64,000 bases of DNA from positions 30,451,125 through 30,515,124 of the forward strand of contig NC_132894.1 of the NCBI RefSeq assembly GCF_030463535.1. Reading direction: 5' to 3'. The notes beneath the pieces were generated by a model that was given only the letters and a program-made list of their open reading frames with translations, was not told where the DNA came from and did not search any database. This stretch comes from Salminus brasiliensis (Eukaryota; Chordata; Actinopteri; Characiformes; Bryconidae). A program made the translations under genes and the position numbers. How positions within the stretch are numbered: position 1 is the stretch's first letter; each line of letters begins with the position of its first letter. Shown here one piece after another: positions 37,311 to 48,240 of this stretch.

Positions 37311-38220
37311 CTTCTGAAAGCAATGTTTACATGGATCAGGTGGTGCCAAGTAGGGCTGGAGGCAGATACATCTGTTGTAAGATCATTGTTTTAAGCAAAG
37401 GCTAGTTCAATAGGTGGGATAGTTGTTTCACTGCTGAAAAGAATGACCAACAACACTGTATCCATTGCGGAGACATAACCCAGACACACTTTGTGACAAA
37501 AATGGCCAGCCATGTGGAAGCAAACAGCTGGGACAAGTTGGCAGCCCAAGACAGGCAGTACGCTACACCATAGCCTAGCTCAGTAGTGTAGTATTTTAAA
37601 CTGGAAACTTAAAGCAGCATTATGTGTGAATTAATTAATTGCAACAGCTATGTCTAGATCTTTTTTTTTTGTCAGTGTTGAAGAATGAACTACAATGCCT
37701 GGGATACACTCAGGAAACTGTTAGGGATATAACTGTTATATCATACTGCTTAGTTGTATGGTGAGTAGCATGTTAGTTCGTAGCTAGTCTGTTAACTTAG
37801 CTCTAACATATTAGCATGTGGCTAGAGCTGTAGATCTAAACTCTATAAAATAAATGTTTATTTATTATTTAAAAATGTTTTAAATATTGTGCTTTTATCA
37901 TGTTGAACGCTCTAATAAAATGGAAATATTAGCATGTTCATATGTGCAAGGCCTTTTTTAGCCTCTCCTTATTTTTTTATGTATATAACTGAACCACTCT
38001 TCTGAAAGCAATGTCTACATGGATCAGATGGTGCCAAATAGGACTGGAGGAAGATGGATCTCCAGGAGAGGGTCAGTGACCACTGTTTTAAGCAAAGGCT
38101 AGTTCAATAGGTGGGATAATTGTTTCACTGCTGAAAAGAATGACCAGTGACACTGTATCCATTGCTGAGACATAACCCAGACACACTTTGTGACAGAAAT
38201 GGCCAGACATGTGGAAGCAA
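37311..38220. repeat. Local direct duplication of about 215 bp
   Basis: 37311-37524 and 37999-38220 are clearly related (shared TAAGCAAAGGCTAGTTCAAT and ACATAACCCAGACACACTTT). They differ by scattered changes and a short insertion. Confidence 0.85.
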
Positions 38221-38264
38221 TGGAGACTCATCAAATTAGGAATTTGGCTAATTGGCCAAGGAAA

Positions 38265-38298
38265 GTGAATTTGTGAATATTATTATTCACAAATTCAC
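38265..38298. repeat. Perfect inverted repeat (hairpin)
   Basis: 15-bp arms GTGAATTTGTGAATA and its exact complement, separated by 4 nt. It sits just after the right duplicate. Confidence 0.9.
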
Positions 38299-38519
38299 AA
38301 AATAATAATAATAATTATTTACGACAGCAATAACATCGTTATATATCCCGACCAAATTACATGCCTAGTAATTAGTGCCTTCTTCACTGACTTTAAAAAA
38401 CGTGTAAATAAGAAAGACAGGTAAGCCTGCTTTACTGTAAATGACCAGTTGACAGGGTAAAGCAAAATACTGGTCAAAGTTTTTTTTTCAGTTTACACTA
38501 TTTTCCTATTATAAGCATT

Positions 38520-38590
38520 AATATACATATATTATATATTATTTAATATATATTATATACATATATTATATATAATACATATATATTCAT
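38520..38590. repeat. AT-rich simple sequence
   Basis: Interleaved ATATAT and ATTATATAT blocks, partly self-complementary. Confidence 0.85.
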
Positions 38591-38878
38591 TTTCTTTCAT
38601 ATATTTGTGGACATGATTCCCCTGGTTGCTAGCACCACTATGGTATTAAAAAATGTAATAAATAAATAAATAATTAAAAAAAAATTATAATAATGAAAAA
38701 TAAGCAGGCTACCCTGTATGTCTGTTTATATTTCGACCATTAATTTAAAAAATAGTGGAATAGTTCCCCTTTGAGCACCTTAATCCAAGGAAAGTGGCAG
38801 CAAGGGAAAGCAGAATTCACCATCCATCCACTACCGTAGTCATTATCATCAACGTCACTGTCTGCGATTATTATTTTA

Positions 38879-38879
<1 letters not shown>

Positions 38880-38914
<35 letters not shown>

Positions 38915-38915
38915 A
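38880..38915. repeat. (AAAT)n microsatellite
   Basis: About nine AAAT units shortly upstream of the GC-rich drd4 leader. Confidence 0.95.
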
Positions 38916-38939
38916 AACACCCCACACGCAGCTGGCCCA

Positions 38940-39375
38940 CCTACAGCCACCTGAGAGCAGTGTGAGGTGAGTGAAAGGGCAAGGCTCTCCCCCTCAGAGC
39001 CAGGACCGGGACGAGAGACGAGCCAACCCCTCAGTGCAAAGCCTTCAGACTTCAGGTCAGCTGACAGGCTCGCACTGGAGCGTTTTCCCCAACGCCAGGA
39101 GCGAAAACACCCACATCCAACTCCAGAAAAGCCCGTTTTAGTGAGTCTACAGGATCACCACAGCCTGGCAGAGGGAGGAGATGGACGGCGGGTCCGAGCT
39201 TTCGCCGGGCTGACAGAGATGGAGAGGGTTCTCGTGCTATTTTGGAAGAAACGAGGCACTCGAATGGGGGTTAAACATGTGCCGCTGCGGATTTCCCAGA
39301 GAAAGATGAAGTTTCAATGAAGAAGCGGCGACGAGAGGAGGCTGGCGGTGCTGAGAGAAAAGTTCGCCCGCAGCC
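38940..39375 (+). promoter_or_regulatory. GC-rich leader and probable core promoter of drd4
   Basis: Base composition turns GC-rich here and contains several CpG dinucleotides, in contrast to the AT-rich DNA on both sides. An open frame of about 117 codons spans 38967-39320 but begins with GTG, so I read it as untranslated leader. The transcription start cannot be fixed. Confidence 0.5.
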
Positions 39376-42300
39376 ATGTCGACCAACAGCAGCGACGTCG
39401 GCAGCCTTGAACACAACTTCCCAGCTCTTATCTTCGGCATATTGCTCATTACAGCCATCATCGGTGGGAATGTGCTCGTCTGCCTCAGCGTCTATAAAGA
39501 AAAAGCTCTGAAAACCACCACCAACTACTTCATCGTCAGCCTGGCTGTGGCGGACCTGCTGCTGGCGGTGCTGGTTTTGCCACTTTATGTCTATGCTGAG
39601 GTATGATAACACTTCCACTAACAGAGAGCTTAGATGGTTACAGTCGTGTTCAAAGCTGAGCTGGTTGGGTTTATGTGGGATATATGGAAAAATATTGAAT
39701 ATTTGACCATTGATATGCAAGTTCTTCCAATGCAATGAACCATATGGATGCCCACATCAAAGCGATACAATAAAGATCTACATTTAAACTTAACTAAACC
39801 TTAACTTAATGAAGTAAAGTGCAAAATAAAAATAGAATAAGTTACATTTAAGTTAAATTTAAGTTAAAAATAAAATATAAAACTATGAAAATATAGAAAT
39901 ATAAGCAAAAAAAATATATATGTATATATATATACATATATATATGTAAAATGTATATATATATATATACAGATGAAATAGTGCATGTCTGTGTGTGTGT
40001 ATATATATATATGTATGTATGTATACATATGTACATATTTATCTGTATGTGAGTGTATGTGTGAGTTAAAAAGAAATATTTTCGTTATTGTCCGTAGTGA
40101 GTTTTCCGCGAGCCATGGTTGTGTATTGTAGTGGGTGAGGGTCCAGTTTGTGTATGTAGATATTTTAATTTGGTGTCCTAGTCCCTGTCCCCATTCAGGG
40201 CACGGATGGCTCGTATCACTCCAAGCTACTAATAAGCCTTAAAGGTTTATAACTATGCCACATATGTAATTCCTTCATTTTAATCACTTTCAAGCTAAAT
40301 CAAGCTAAACGTGTAACATATGAGAGAAAGACAAAGGGGGAAACTCGGTGAACGCCTGGATCCTCCAGCCTGTAATCAGTCCTCCTGATTTAGGCCACTT
40401 ATCCGATCCTGTTAGCCTCAAGTTACCACCACGGGTTTAATCTGTCCGGCTTGTTGCCCATCAGCACTGTCTAATGGTGCTTGAAAGGGGCTGAAGGTCT
40501 CTGGGTCTGAAAGTCAACCTCAGGTTGGATGTTTAGAAGTGGGCAGGAGTTTGGGGTTAGGCTTCCTTCAACCCACTCCCATTTACATGCTCTCCTGGGT
40601 AAGGGGGGTTTGTCTGCATGGGCAAACTGAAGGAAGTCTCTGAAATGGGGCATGGATAAGCCGATTGACCTTCAGCCCGTTTGTGTTCCTGGCATGCTTC
40701 GTTCCCCTGTGGTGCAGGCAATGAAGGCAATAAATGAAGGCGTGAATACGATTGTGGGAAATGGAAATATTTACACATTGTGCTCTGTCTAGTTTCAGGG
40801 TGGTGTCTGGTCCCTGAACATGGTTGTGTGTGACTGGCTGATGGCTATGGATGTGATGCTTTGTACAGCCTCCATATTCAATCTGTGTGCGATCAGCATT
40901 GACAGGTTTGTATTTTGTGTCGTATTCATGCCTTACTGTTAAGAACTGCCATCATTGAATCTGTGAACATCTGAACGTTTCTCTGAACAAAACATGTGGG
41001 ACTGGTTTCCCAGACAAGGATCAAGCCTAGCCGTAGTCTTCTCAGAATCAGAATCAGAATCAGAATCAGACTTTATTGGCCAAGTATGCTTACACATACA
41101 GGAAATTTGTAACAAGAAGTAACAAACACACCCAACCTTCACACCAAACACACCCAACCTTCACACCAAACACACACACACACACACACACACATTGACA
41201 TACACGCACAGACACACCTGTAAACTTAACATGTGCAGAGTTGTATTTTTAAAGTAAAGTGCTAAGTGCAGCAGTAAAGAACAGAACAGTGCAGACTGGA
41301 TTAATTAGATATAAATATCGAGAACAGAGGAGTCACTGGTTGAGACGGTAGTACAGGTTGTTCTGAGACACTATCAGATAAATAAAGTGCAGTACAGAGA
41401 AAGGAGAGTGAGAGAGCATCTGGATAGGATGTATGTATGTAGTAGACTGTATACAGAAAGTATTGTTGTAATGTTCAGCTGTTAATGAGCTGTTCTCCTC
41501 CTTTGACTGCAAACAAATATCCATTCAAAATGCTGTGCGGTCCGGGACGAGTCTTAATCCATGTCCTGGAATCTGGCCCCTTGGTGTTCACCGCACCAAG
41601 AGTGTATTAAATGTTTTGCCATAGTATCAACGGATGTCCAGCATTTTGATCCTGTGATACTTCCCCTGATACGGGTGTCAGAATCAAAGTCAGAAAGTCT
41701 ATTAAAATGGACTTTGCTCTATTTCATTCAACGTGAATATCCTATATAGATCGATTAAGTTGATTGTACAGCTATGAGATAAAAATTGAGGACACCCCAT
41801 GAAAAGATAAAAAAAAAATATTGGGATACCTGCTCATGGGTTGTTTCTTTCAAAATCAAGGGTATGAAAAAAGAGGTTATGCTTCTTATTTTGAAGTAAC
41901 TGTCTCAACCGTGTAGAGAAGGCTTTCTACTACATTTTGGAGCACGAAGTCTGAGACAAGAGCTGGATGCAATTCCCCCAACTCATCCCAAATGTATTGG
42001 ATGGAGCGCTATCATTTCAGAGAACACAGTTGTTCCACTGCTCCACAGCTCACTGCTGGGGGCTTTATGCCCCTCTAGTCCACGTCTGGCATTAGGCATG
42101 GGGCCAATGGGTTTATGTTTATCTGGCCTAGAGAATCCTCTTTTAATGGCAGTACGTCTGTACAGGGACTACACAAGCTGTGTCAGCAATGGGTGCAACT
42201 TAAAGTCCATTCATTAGAAAGGGTGTCCACAAACATTTGAACATTTGTTTTCTTTATTTTCACAATATTGTGAGATGGAGGTAATATGCCTAAAAACATT

Positions 42301-45300
42301 TAACTTTAAAAATGTAAATGCATCTACAATCTTTTTTCTAAATGCATTAGAGAACCTTTAGGATGTACCACTCCATGGTGATGCCACTCAATTCAGCACT
42401 GCTAGGCTGGCCTGACTTGGCTATATTGGCAGTTGTTTTAAATGTTCGCCGCCTTAGAGAGTTTTTTGGATCTGGCCGTGGTGATACCACTCACCTTCAA
42501 CTGTCTGAGGTTTAAGTAGGACAAGCTACCCCAAAATCTTCTCTAACCACAGCTGATGGGCTGCACCTGATTCTAATTTCATATATTTAAGGACGCTTAT
42601 GAAGTAATATGTGGGGGAGTTTTAACTATTTTTTCCTTTTTGTACTTCTATTAATTACATTTTAATACAAATGTATTTAATACAATTATGTGTTTAGTTT
42701 TATTACCTCCATCCCTTTGTATGTTCAAATGAAGATCAAATGTCCGATGTCAGATGTTTAAATAAGTAAAAAAAAAAAGACATATTCATGGGACGTCGCA
42801 ATTTTCCACATAACTATAGATATGCACTTATATGGGTATATATGCAGATACTGACACCAACACACAATCAGTAATAAAAAGTAGAGCTTGTGATTACATC
42901 GACTTGGGTAAGCATTACAGAGATATATAAAAGTAATTTTTAGGGATACAAGTGCAGTAAAATGAATAAAATAAATATATTTTAGCTTCATAGCCCAGTT
43001 CTCAGTATCCAGAAAGTAATATAATGAAATCTAATAACATTTGATATGACTTTCATATCATCATACATCCCTAGTTAACGTATTACGAAGTTCAATAAGC
43101 ATTCAGCCTTAATCAGTATGGAATTTAACATGCCTCTCCACATCCCTGTTGTTTGGTACTGTGCTTTCTTCTGGCTCTCCCTTCGACAGGTTCATAGCCG
43201 TGTCCATACCGCTCAACTACAACCGAAAACATGTTGATCATCGGCAGATCATCCTGCTCTCTGCCACCTGGCTCCTGGCCTTAGCCGTGGCCTCCCCTGT
43301 TATCTTCGGCATAAACAACGTCCCGCACAGGGACCCGACAGCGTGCAAGCTGGAGGACGACAACTACGTTGTGTACTCGTCCGTCTGCTCCTTCTTCATC
43401 CCCTGCCCCATCATGCTCCTGCTGTACTGTGGGATGTTCCACGGCCTCCGCAGGTGGGAGGAGGCCCGCAAGGCCAAGCTGAGGAACAGCATCCAGGCCT
43501 GCCGCAAACTGCAGCATGCCGCGGCGGCTGCTGCCCTGCCACCCCTGGCCGCTCTTCCGGCCTCATTGCCCCGTGTAATTCAGCAGGACCTAGCCCAGTC
43601 CAGCGTGGACGACCTGGATTATGACATGAAGCCCAGCTGCCCTTTGCCACCAGAGTACCATAACAGCCCCATTCAAACGGTGGCCTACACAGAGTTTCAG
43701 AACACAGCACAAAGGAAGAAGAGGGCTAAGATCAATGGCAGGGAGAGGAAAGCTATGAGGGTCCTACCTGTTGTCGTGGGTGAGTGTTTATATTTAAGAA
43801 TTCAGAAGGGATAATGCATCTTATCATATCATATATAAGGTATGTGAAAAAAATAGGACACCTAATATATTTAAACATTTGGACATTTGCTCTTCAAGTT
43901 ACGACGTCCCTACATTTATTACTACTTGAATGTTGCCACAGTTGAAGCCAAAATACATCATCTACTCTCAGAAAGATTTTCATGGGAGGTGTGCAGAGAG
44001 GAGACTCTTGCTGTAAAAACAAAATCAGGATCAGAGTGTCAGTATGTTTAAATATGTTTAAAACAACAAATACTCCTGAGGTTTTATAAAAGAAGGCATC
44101 AGCATAAAGGTAGGAGCATATGCAGACACTGTTCAGTGCTGGGACCAGACATGTGCTCCTAGTTTTACAGAAATTACCTTGGATCTCTGAAACACCCCAC
44201 ATAAATAATTTGAGTCATTTTCTTCATGTCAGCCAGATGGGTTTAATTTTTTATGAATATATGTTTTGAGTGGCTGTTGACCACGAAGATATCTGCAGAA
44301 AATACTAAGAATATTTGAAAATCACCAAAAAAATTTATCCTGGCAAGTGTGCCCATTTTCCTCTATTTGTGAAATGTCCTGGCATGTACTTCCCACCAGT
44401 CCTTCATACAGTTAATTAATAATCCAAATAATTATAAAACAACAAATGAATTAATCTCCAGATAATGACTACTGCCAATTTCTGGATTAACCCAGAAACC
44501 CTAAAGTATACTTTGACAAGTTTCATCAGACTCTGATCACGCATTCCTTCCCTGCCTCATTGCTTGGTATATTTTAAAGTATATTATGAAAAATGTAAAA
44601 AAAAAAAACAACTAATTGTAATTTGTTTTTTTAACACACCATATTGTAATATGTAATTGAGCACCTGTGTACCACTCTGAAAGATATTCCGCAACAACTT
44701 TAAATGAAATTCATAACAGGTCTGCTGTTTCAGACAAAAATGTGCCTCTGCAGAGTGTCATAATAGCATCTACTGAGCGATAAAGCTGTCACATGAGTTG
44801 CTGCATTCTGCATGTGCGCAATGCTAAATGACTAACTGGGCTAAACCCTTAAATCCAATTGCTATGTAATGTTTTCATGGTGTGTTAAGCTGATTCCAGC
44901 CCTCATTAGCATCTAGACATTTAGAGGCGGGTTAACATGCTGTGGCGTCATTGCATTCATAAATTTCACTGAAAATCAAATTACTGTTGCAAATTGCAAA
45001 AAAACCAGTATTTTCAGGTAGATTGAAATTATAACCCCCCCAGGGGTACAGTTCTTGTTAAAATAATGGGATAATCTGTCAAATCTTGCACTCTGGCATT
45101 TATTTGTTGCAAAAACCCAACATATTTAATGTGCCATTACTTTAGTTTCAGTGTGTTTAATAAAATTGCATAGATGCAAAACACCAAAGCACCTCTGACC
45201 CATCAAGGCATGCGCTCCACAAGACCTCTGAAGGTGTCCTGTGGTGTCTAATATGTTAGCAGCAGATCTTGTAGTCCTGTAAGTTCTGAGGTGGGGCCTC

Positions 45301-47903
45301 CATGGATTATATCAATGAACCTTGGGTGCCCATAACCCAGTCGCCAGTTCACCGGTTGTATACTTGGACCACCATCAAGACCTGCCTGATGTTTTGGAGA
45401 TGCTCTAACCCAGTCATCTGGTATTCGCAAATTGGCCCTTGTCATTACACTTACACTCTGCCTTTTTTCCTGCCTCCAAAACATCAACTTTAAGAACTGA
45501 CTGTTCACTTGCTGCCTAATGTATAGATCCCACCCCAGATAATCAATGTCATACACATAACTGATCAGTGGTTTTAATGTTATGGCTGATTGGTGAATAT
45601 TCACTTACAAAATCAACAATACCTGTCATTCGAACAGGGGTTCCCAAGCTTCTGTATACAAACAGATTTATTTCCTAATGACATACAAGCTACGAACAGT
45701 CATGTAAGGATTTCTTTTCAAAACGCTGACACCCACCAAGTGGCATAACTTCATGTTCTGACCTTGAATAATATTCGAAAAACTTTTAGCCCGTTATACT
45801 TTCTCCTCCAGAGTTCAGCTCCACCAGCAGTTATTTATAGAAATCTCATCTTCATTTTCTGAATAATTCAGGACGCCGTAGATAAAACACATTCATAAAA
45901 TGTCTGCATTGAGGCGGTTTATGCAGTGGCTAATGGTTTTCATTAGGTTATTTGTGTTGGCACTGTAACGTCAATTTCACAATAGACTTATAGGCCGGGC
46001 TTACATAATGCAGAATTAATGACTGTGACGCCAGTGGCATTACTGAATTATCCAAAGCTTTCTGTGCAAACTTGCCACCTTGCTGTAATTCTGGCTAATT
46101 CGTCAGCCTCCCCATCTTTTTCAAGAAGGGGAGGGAGAGCATACTTTTACCAAAGTACTGACTTTTCAGAACAATTCCCAGGTTTATTGTATGATAATTA
46201 CATTGTAAAGTTCTGTCTGTTTGATCTTAAAGAAACATTCTAGTTGGTGGTGGATGGTATAGTAAAAATATCTCACAAAATTTACATATTTAATATTTTA
46301 TGAATATTTTTTCATGACACAAAATATTTGTTGTGGTATTTTGATGCTAATTGACTGTTTATTTTTTGCTTGATTCGTATTTTTTAGCCTGAATTGCAGA
46401 GATACAGTTACTTGGGAGGTGACTCACCTTGGGTTCTCTAGTGCCACAGCTGTCTAAGGTTTTTGCACTATGCAAAAAGTTTGCAAGTTTGAATCCTAGC
46501 AATGTCACAGCCAATACTAACAAATCCACAGATTTTGGCCAATACAACAGTCAGACTCTACTTTATACCCCTCTAACTGATACTTGTCTCCAGGCATGGT
46601 GACTCATAACCTCTTATTCTATTGGCAGTGCTTTTCTATGCAGCATACGGTACAGAACAGAACTGGTACCTTTCTGTTCACCTGAGTAAAAACACTGTAA
46701 ATGTACCCTCAACGGTATAACAAGGGTTCAGGTGGTTGGTGAAGCATAGTGGGTGATAACACTGCCATGGACTTTCAGTCTGATTCCCTAGATGGGTAAG
46801 CACACCACACTAAAACAGTTCAGAGTCCTTAGGGAAGACTCCTAACTTTACATTCTCCTCCCTGTATAACATGATTCAGATGTATGTCTCTCTGGAAAAG
46901 AGATTTGGCAGCCAAATGCCAAAGCGTTTCATATACCAGTCCTTATTTTACATATCCTAAAGCACCTCCCCACTGCCATCAATTATAAATGTGTATTGAT
47001 ATCGTCACTGTCCCCTAAAAACCTTGTACCATCCACATAATGTGAATGTGGCGGATGGTCTTTACAGTGTAGAGTGGACCAATAGAAATTCTCCACTTGG
47101 AATATAATCTTTTTACATTGACTTCATTGAAAATGAAGAAGGTTCCCCTTTTCCTGTAAAGGTGCCATTTTGAAGATACAAGGCTTTTTTTTTATTACAG
47201 CAACAATATCTTGATGCAACTGCCCGCTGGCTTTGAATACAAGCTTTTGGGGCTGCGTATTGGCAAGAACCTGGCAATAAGATTTATATCACGATACAGG
47301 TGTTACAGTCAAATTCTCTGAAAACTGTCATAGTATAAAAACACCATCTGAGTAAAAGAAAAGTGGAACCCTAGGATCTGAATACAACCAGAGTACAACT
47401 CTGCAATCTAGTGGTCAGGGTTTAAACACAACAAAAGATGAATCCTTGTCTGCCGCTGTTCTTGTTCATGTAAACTTTTCCTAAACTATGAGAATTGATG
47501 CAGTATTGCCAAACATAATATCCCTATATTTCGATATCAATATTTAGGTTTAATACCTATTTGGAGTAAGCACATTTTCTGGGTAACTGAGCACAGCACA
47601 GCACAGATGTGGCAGATGAAGACTAGGCTGCAAACCCTGAAGTTCTCCTGTTTAAATGGAAGTTGTGATTATTAAACTGCACTTTTTCCTGTGACTGCAG
47701 GTGCTTTCCTCTTCTGCTGGACTCCATTCTTCGTGGTTCACACAACACGGGCCCTGTGCGAGTCATGTGACATTTCTCCCCACTTAATGAGCACGGTAAC
47801 TTGGCTGGGTTACGTGAACAGTGCGCTGAACCCTATCATCTACACCGTCTTCAACACAGAGTTCCGCAAGTTCTTCCGCAAGTTTTTACACAGCTGCTGC
47901 TGA
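39376..47903 (+). CDS. drd4: Dopamine receptor D4 (4 exons)
   Basis: Class A G-protein-coupled receptor; D4-type receptors bind dopamine at the plasma membrane and signal through Gi/o. Exons 39376-39600, 40793-40905, 43190-43779 and 47701-47903 join in phase to 376 residues with the same intron positions as mammalian DRD4. Visible features are an N-glycosylation site at Asn4, Asp95 in CDWLMAMD (the amine-binding Asp 3.32), DRF in place of DRY at 112-114, the TM5 serines in [20 protein letters not shown] in TM6, NPIIY in TM7, and a terminal CC suitable for lipidation. The third intracellular loop of about 100 residues holds an alanine/proline-rich stretch ([19 protein letters not shown]) and lacks the 16-residue repeats of the human VNTR. 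The start ATG is the first after the GC-rich leader. Confidence 0.96.
39910..40035. repeat. TA/GT-rich microsatellite in drd4 intron 1
   Basis: Alternating ATAT, GTGT and GTAT blocks. Confidence 0.85.
41043..41400. repeat. Dispersed repeat with (CAGAAT)n head in drd4 intron 2
   Basis: Starts with about five CAGAAT units at 41043-41070 followed by ACTTTATTGGCCAAGTATG, a combination that recurs in fish genomes. A (CA)n run follows at about 41168-41194. Class and right end are uncertain. Confidence 0.6.
41818..42247. mobile_element. MITE-like element, family M, copy 3
   Basis: Left part TTGGGATACCTGCTCATG, body matching the other copies, right terminus GTGTCCACAAACATTTGAAC near 42222. It lies in drd4 intron 2. 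Confidence 0.75.
42350..42640. mobile_element. Probable decayed DNA-transposon fragment
   Basis: The stretch around TTTTAAATGTTCGCCGCCTT and GTGGGGGAGTTTTAACTATT resembles non-coding ends of Tc1-like elements. No catalytic motif is readable. It lies in drd4 intron 2. Confidence 0.35.
43780..45170. other. First part of drd4 intron 3
   Basis: AT-rich intron sequence. No repeat or RNA gene that I can support. Confidence 0.5.
45175..45605 (-). mobile_element. DNA-transposon fossil in drd4 intron 3
   Basis: The region matches in wording a repeat common in fish introns, with the segment GGTGTCCTGTGGTGTCTAAT and the terminus ATCAGTGGTTTTAATGTTAT. The minus strand has a 118-codon open frame, but nothing in it supports function. 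Class unresolved. Confidence 0.5.
46420..46560 (+). mobile_element. Possible SINE head remnant in drd4 intron 3
   Basis: A tRNA-like piece with the B-box-like AGTTTGAATCCT; the 3' body is not recognisable. Confidence 0.35.
46731..46926 (+). mobile_element. tRNA-derived SINE in drd4 intron 3
   Basis: Same family as 35420-35645 in the opposite orientation: tRNA-like head starting GGTGGTTGGTGAAGCATAGT and a tail with CTCTCTGGAAAAGAGATTTG. Confidence 0.65.
47045..47235. repeat. Local repeat R, copy in drd4 intron 3
   Basis: Shares the order of blocks GGACCAATAGAAA, TTGGAATA, TTTTTACATTGACTT and a later GATACAAGG with 48065-48240, which lies in the drd4 3' flank. Confidence 0.65.
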
Positions 47904-47905
<2 letters not shown>

Positions 47906-47935
<30 letters not shown>

Positions 47936-47936
47936 A
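47906..47936. repeat. (CCAG)n microsatellite after the drd4 stop codon
   Basis: About seven CCAG units begin three bases after the TGA at 47901-47903, within the presumed 3' untranslated region. Confidence 0.93.
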
Positions 47937-48064
47937 GACTAATACACGATGCCATTGATGATTGTGAAGAATGAGCACATAGTAATACGTTCATTTACTG
48001 CAAGTCTTCACTGTCACGCAAAACCTTGCATCTCCATTTGTGTGGGTTTCTTTTTCTCTTTACA

Positions 48065-48240
48065 ACGTCAGAATTCCACGATGATCGGACCAATAGAAAA
48101 GCTCCAAAATGGCTTGGAATAAACTATTTTTACACTGACTTCCATTTACGAAGTTAAGAAGTTTTTTTTCCTTCTCTTGTTGGAGATACGAGGGTTTCGT
48201 GTGACAGCAATGATGTGAAACCTTTGTCTGCGCAAACATG
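48065..48240. repeat. Local repeat R, copy in the drd4 3' flank
   Basis: Paralogue of 47045-47235. It contains AATAAA at 48118-48123, which could act as a polyadenylation signal for drd4. Confidence 0.6.

Noticed and set aside
38967-39320. 117-codon plus-strand frame before drd4
   Set aside because: It opens with GTG, lies in the GC-rich leader and has low-complexity Arg/Pro composition; it is read as untranslated leader.
39848-40036. Tyr/Ile-rich frame in drd4 intron 1
   Set aside because: It is a translation of a TA/GT microsatellite.
43343-43710. Long frames overlapping drd4 exon 3 in other frames
   Set aside because: GC-rich exon shadows; the receptor frame has clear family motifs.
45248-45604. 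118-codon minus-strand frame in drd4 intron 3
   Set aside because: It lies in a repeat that is common in fish introns, with no protein-family signature.
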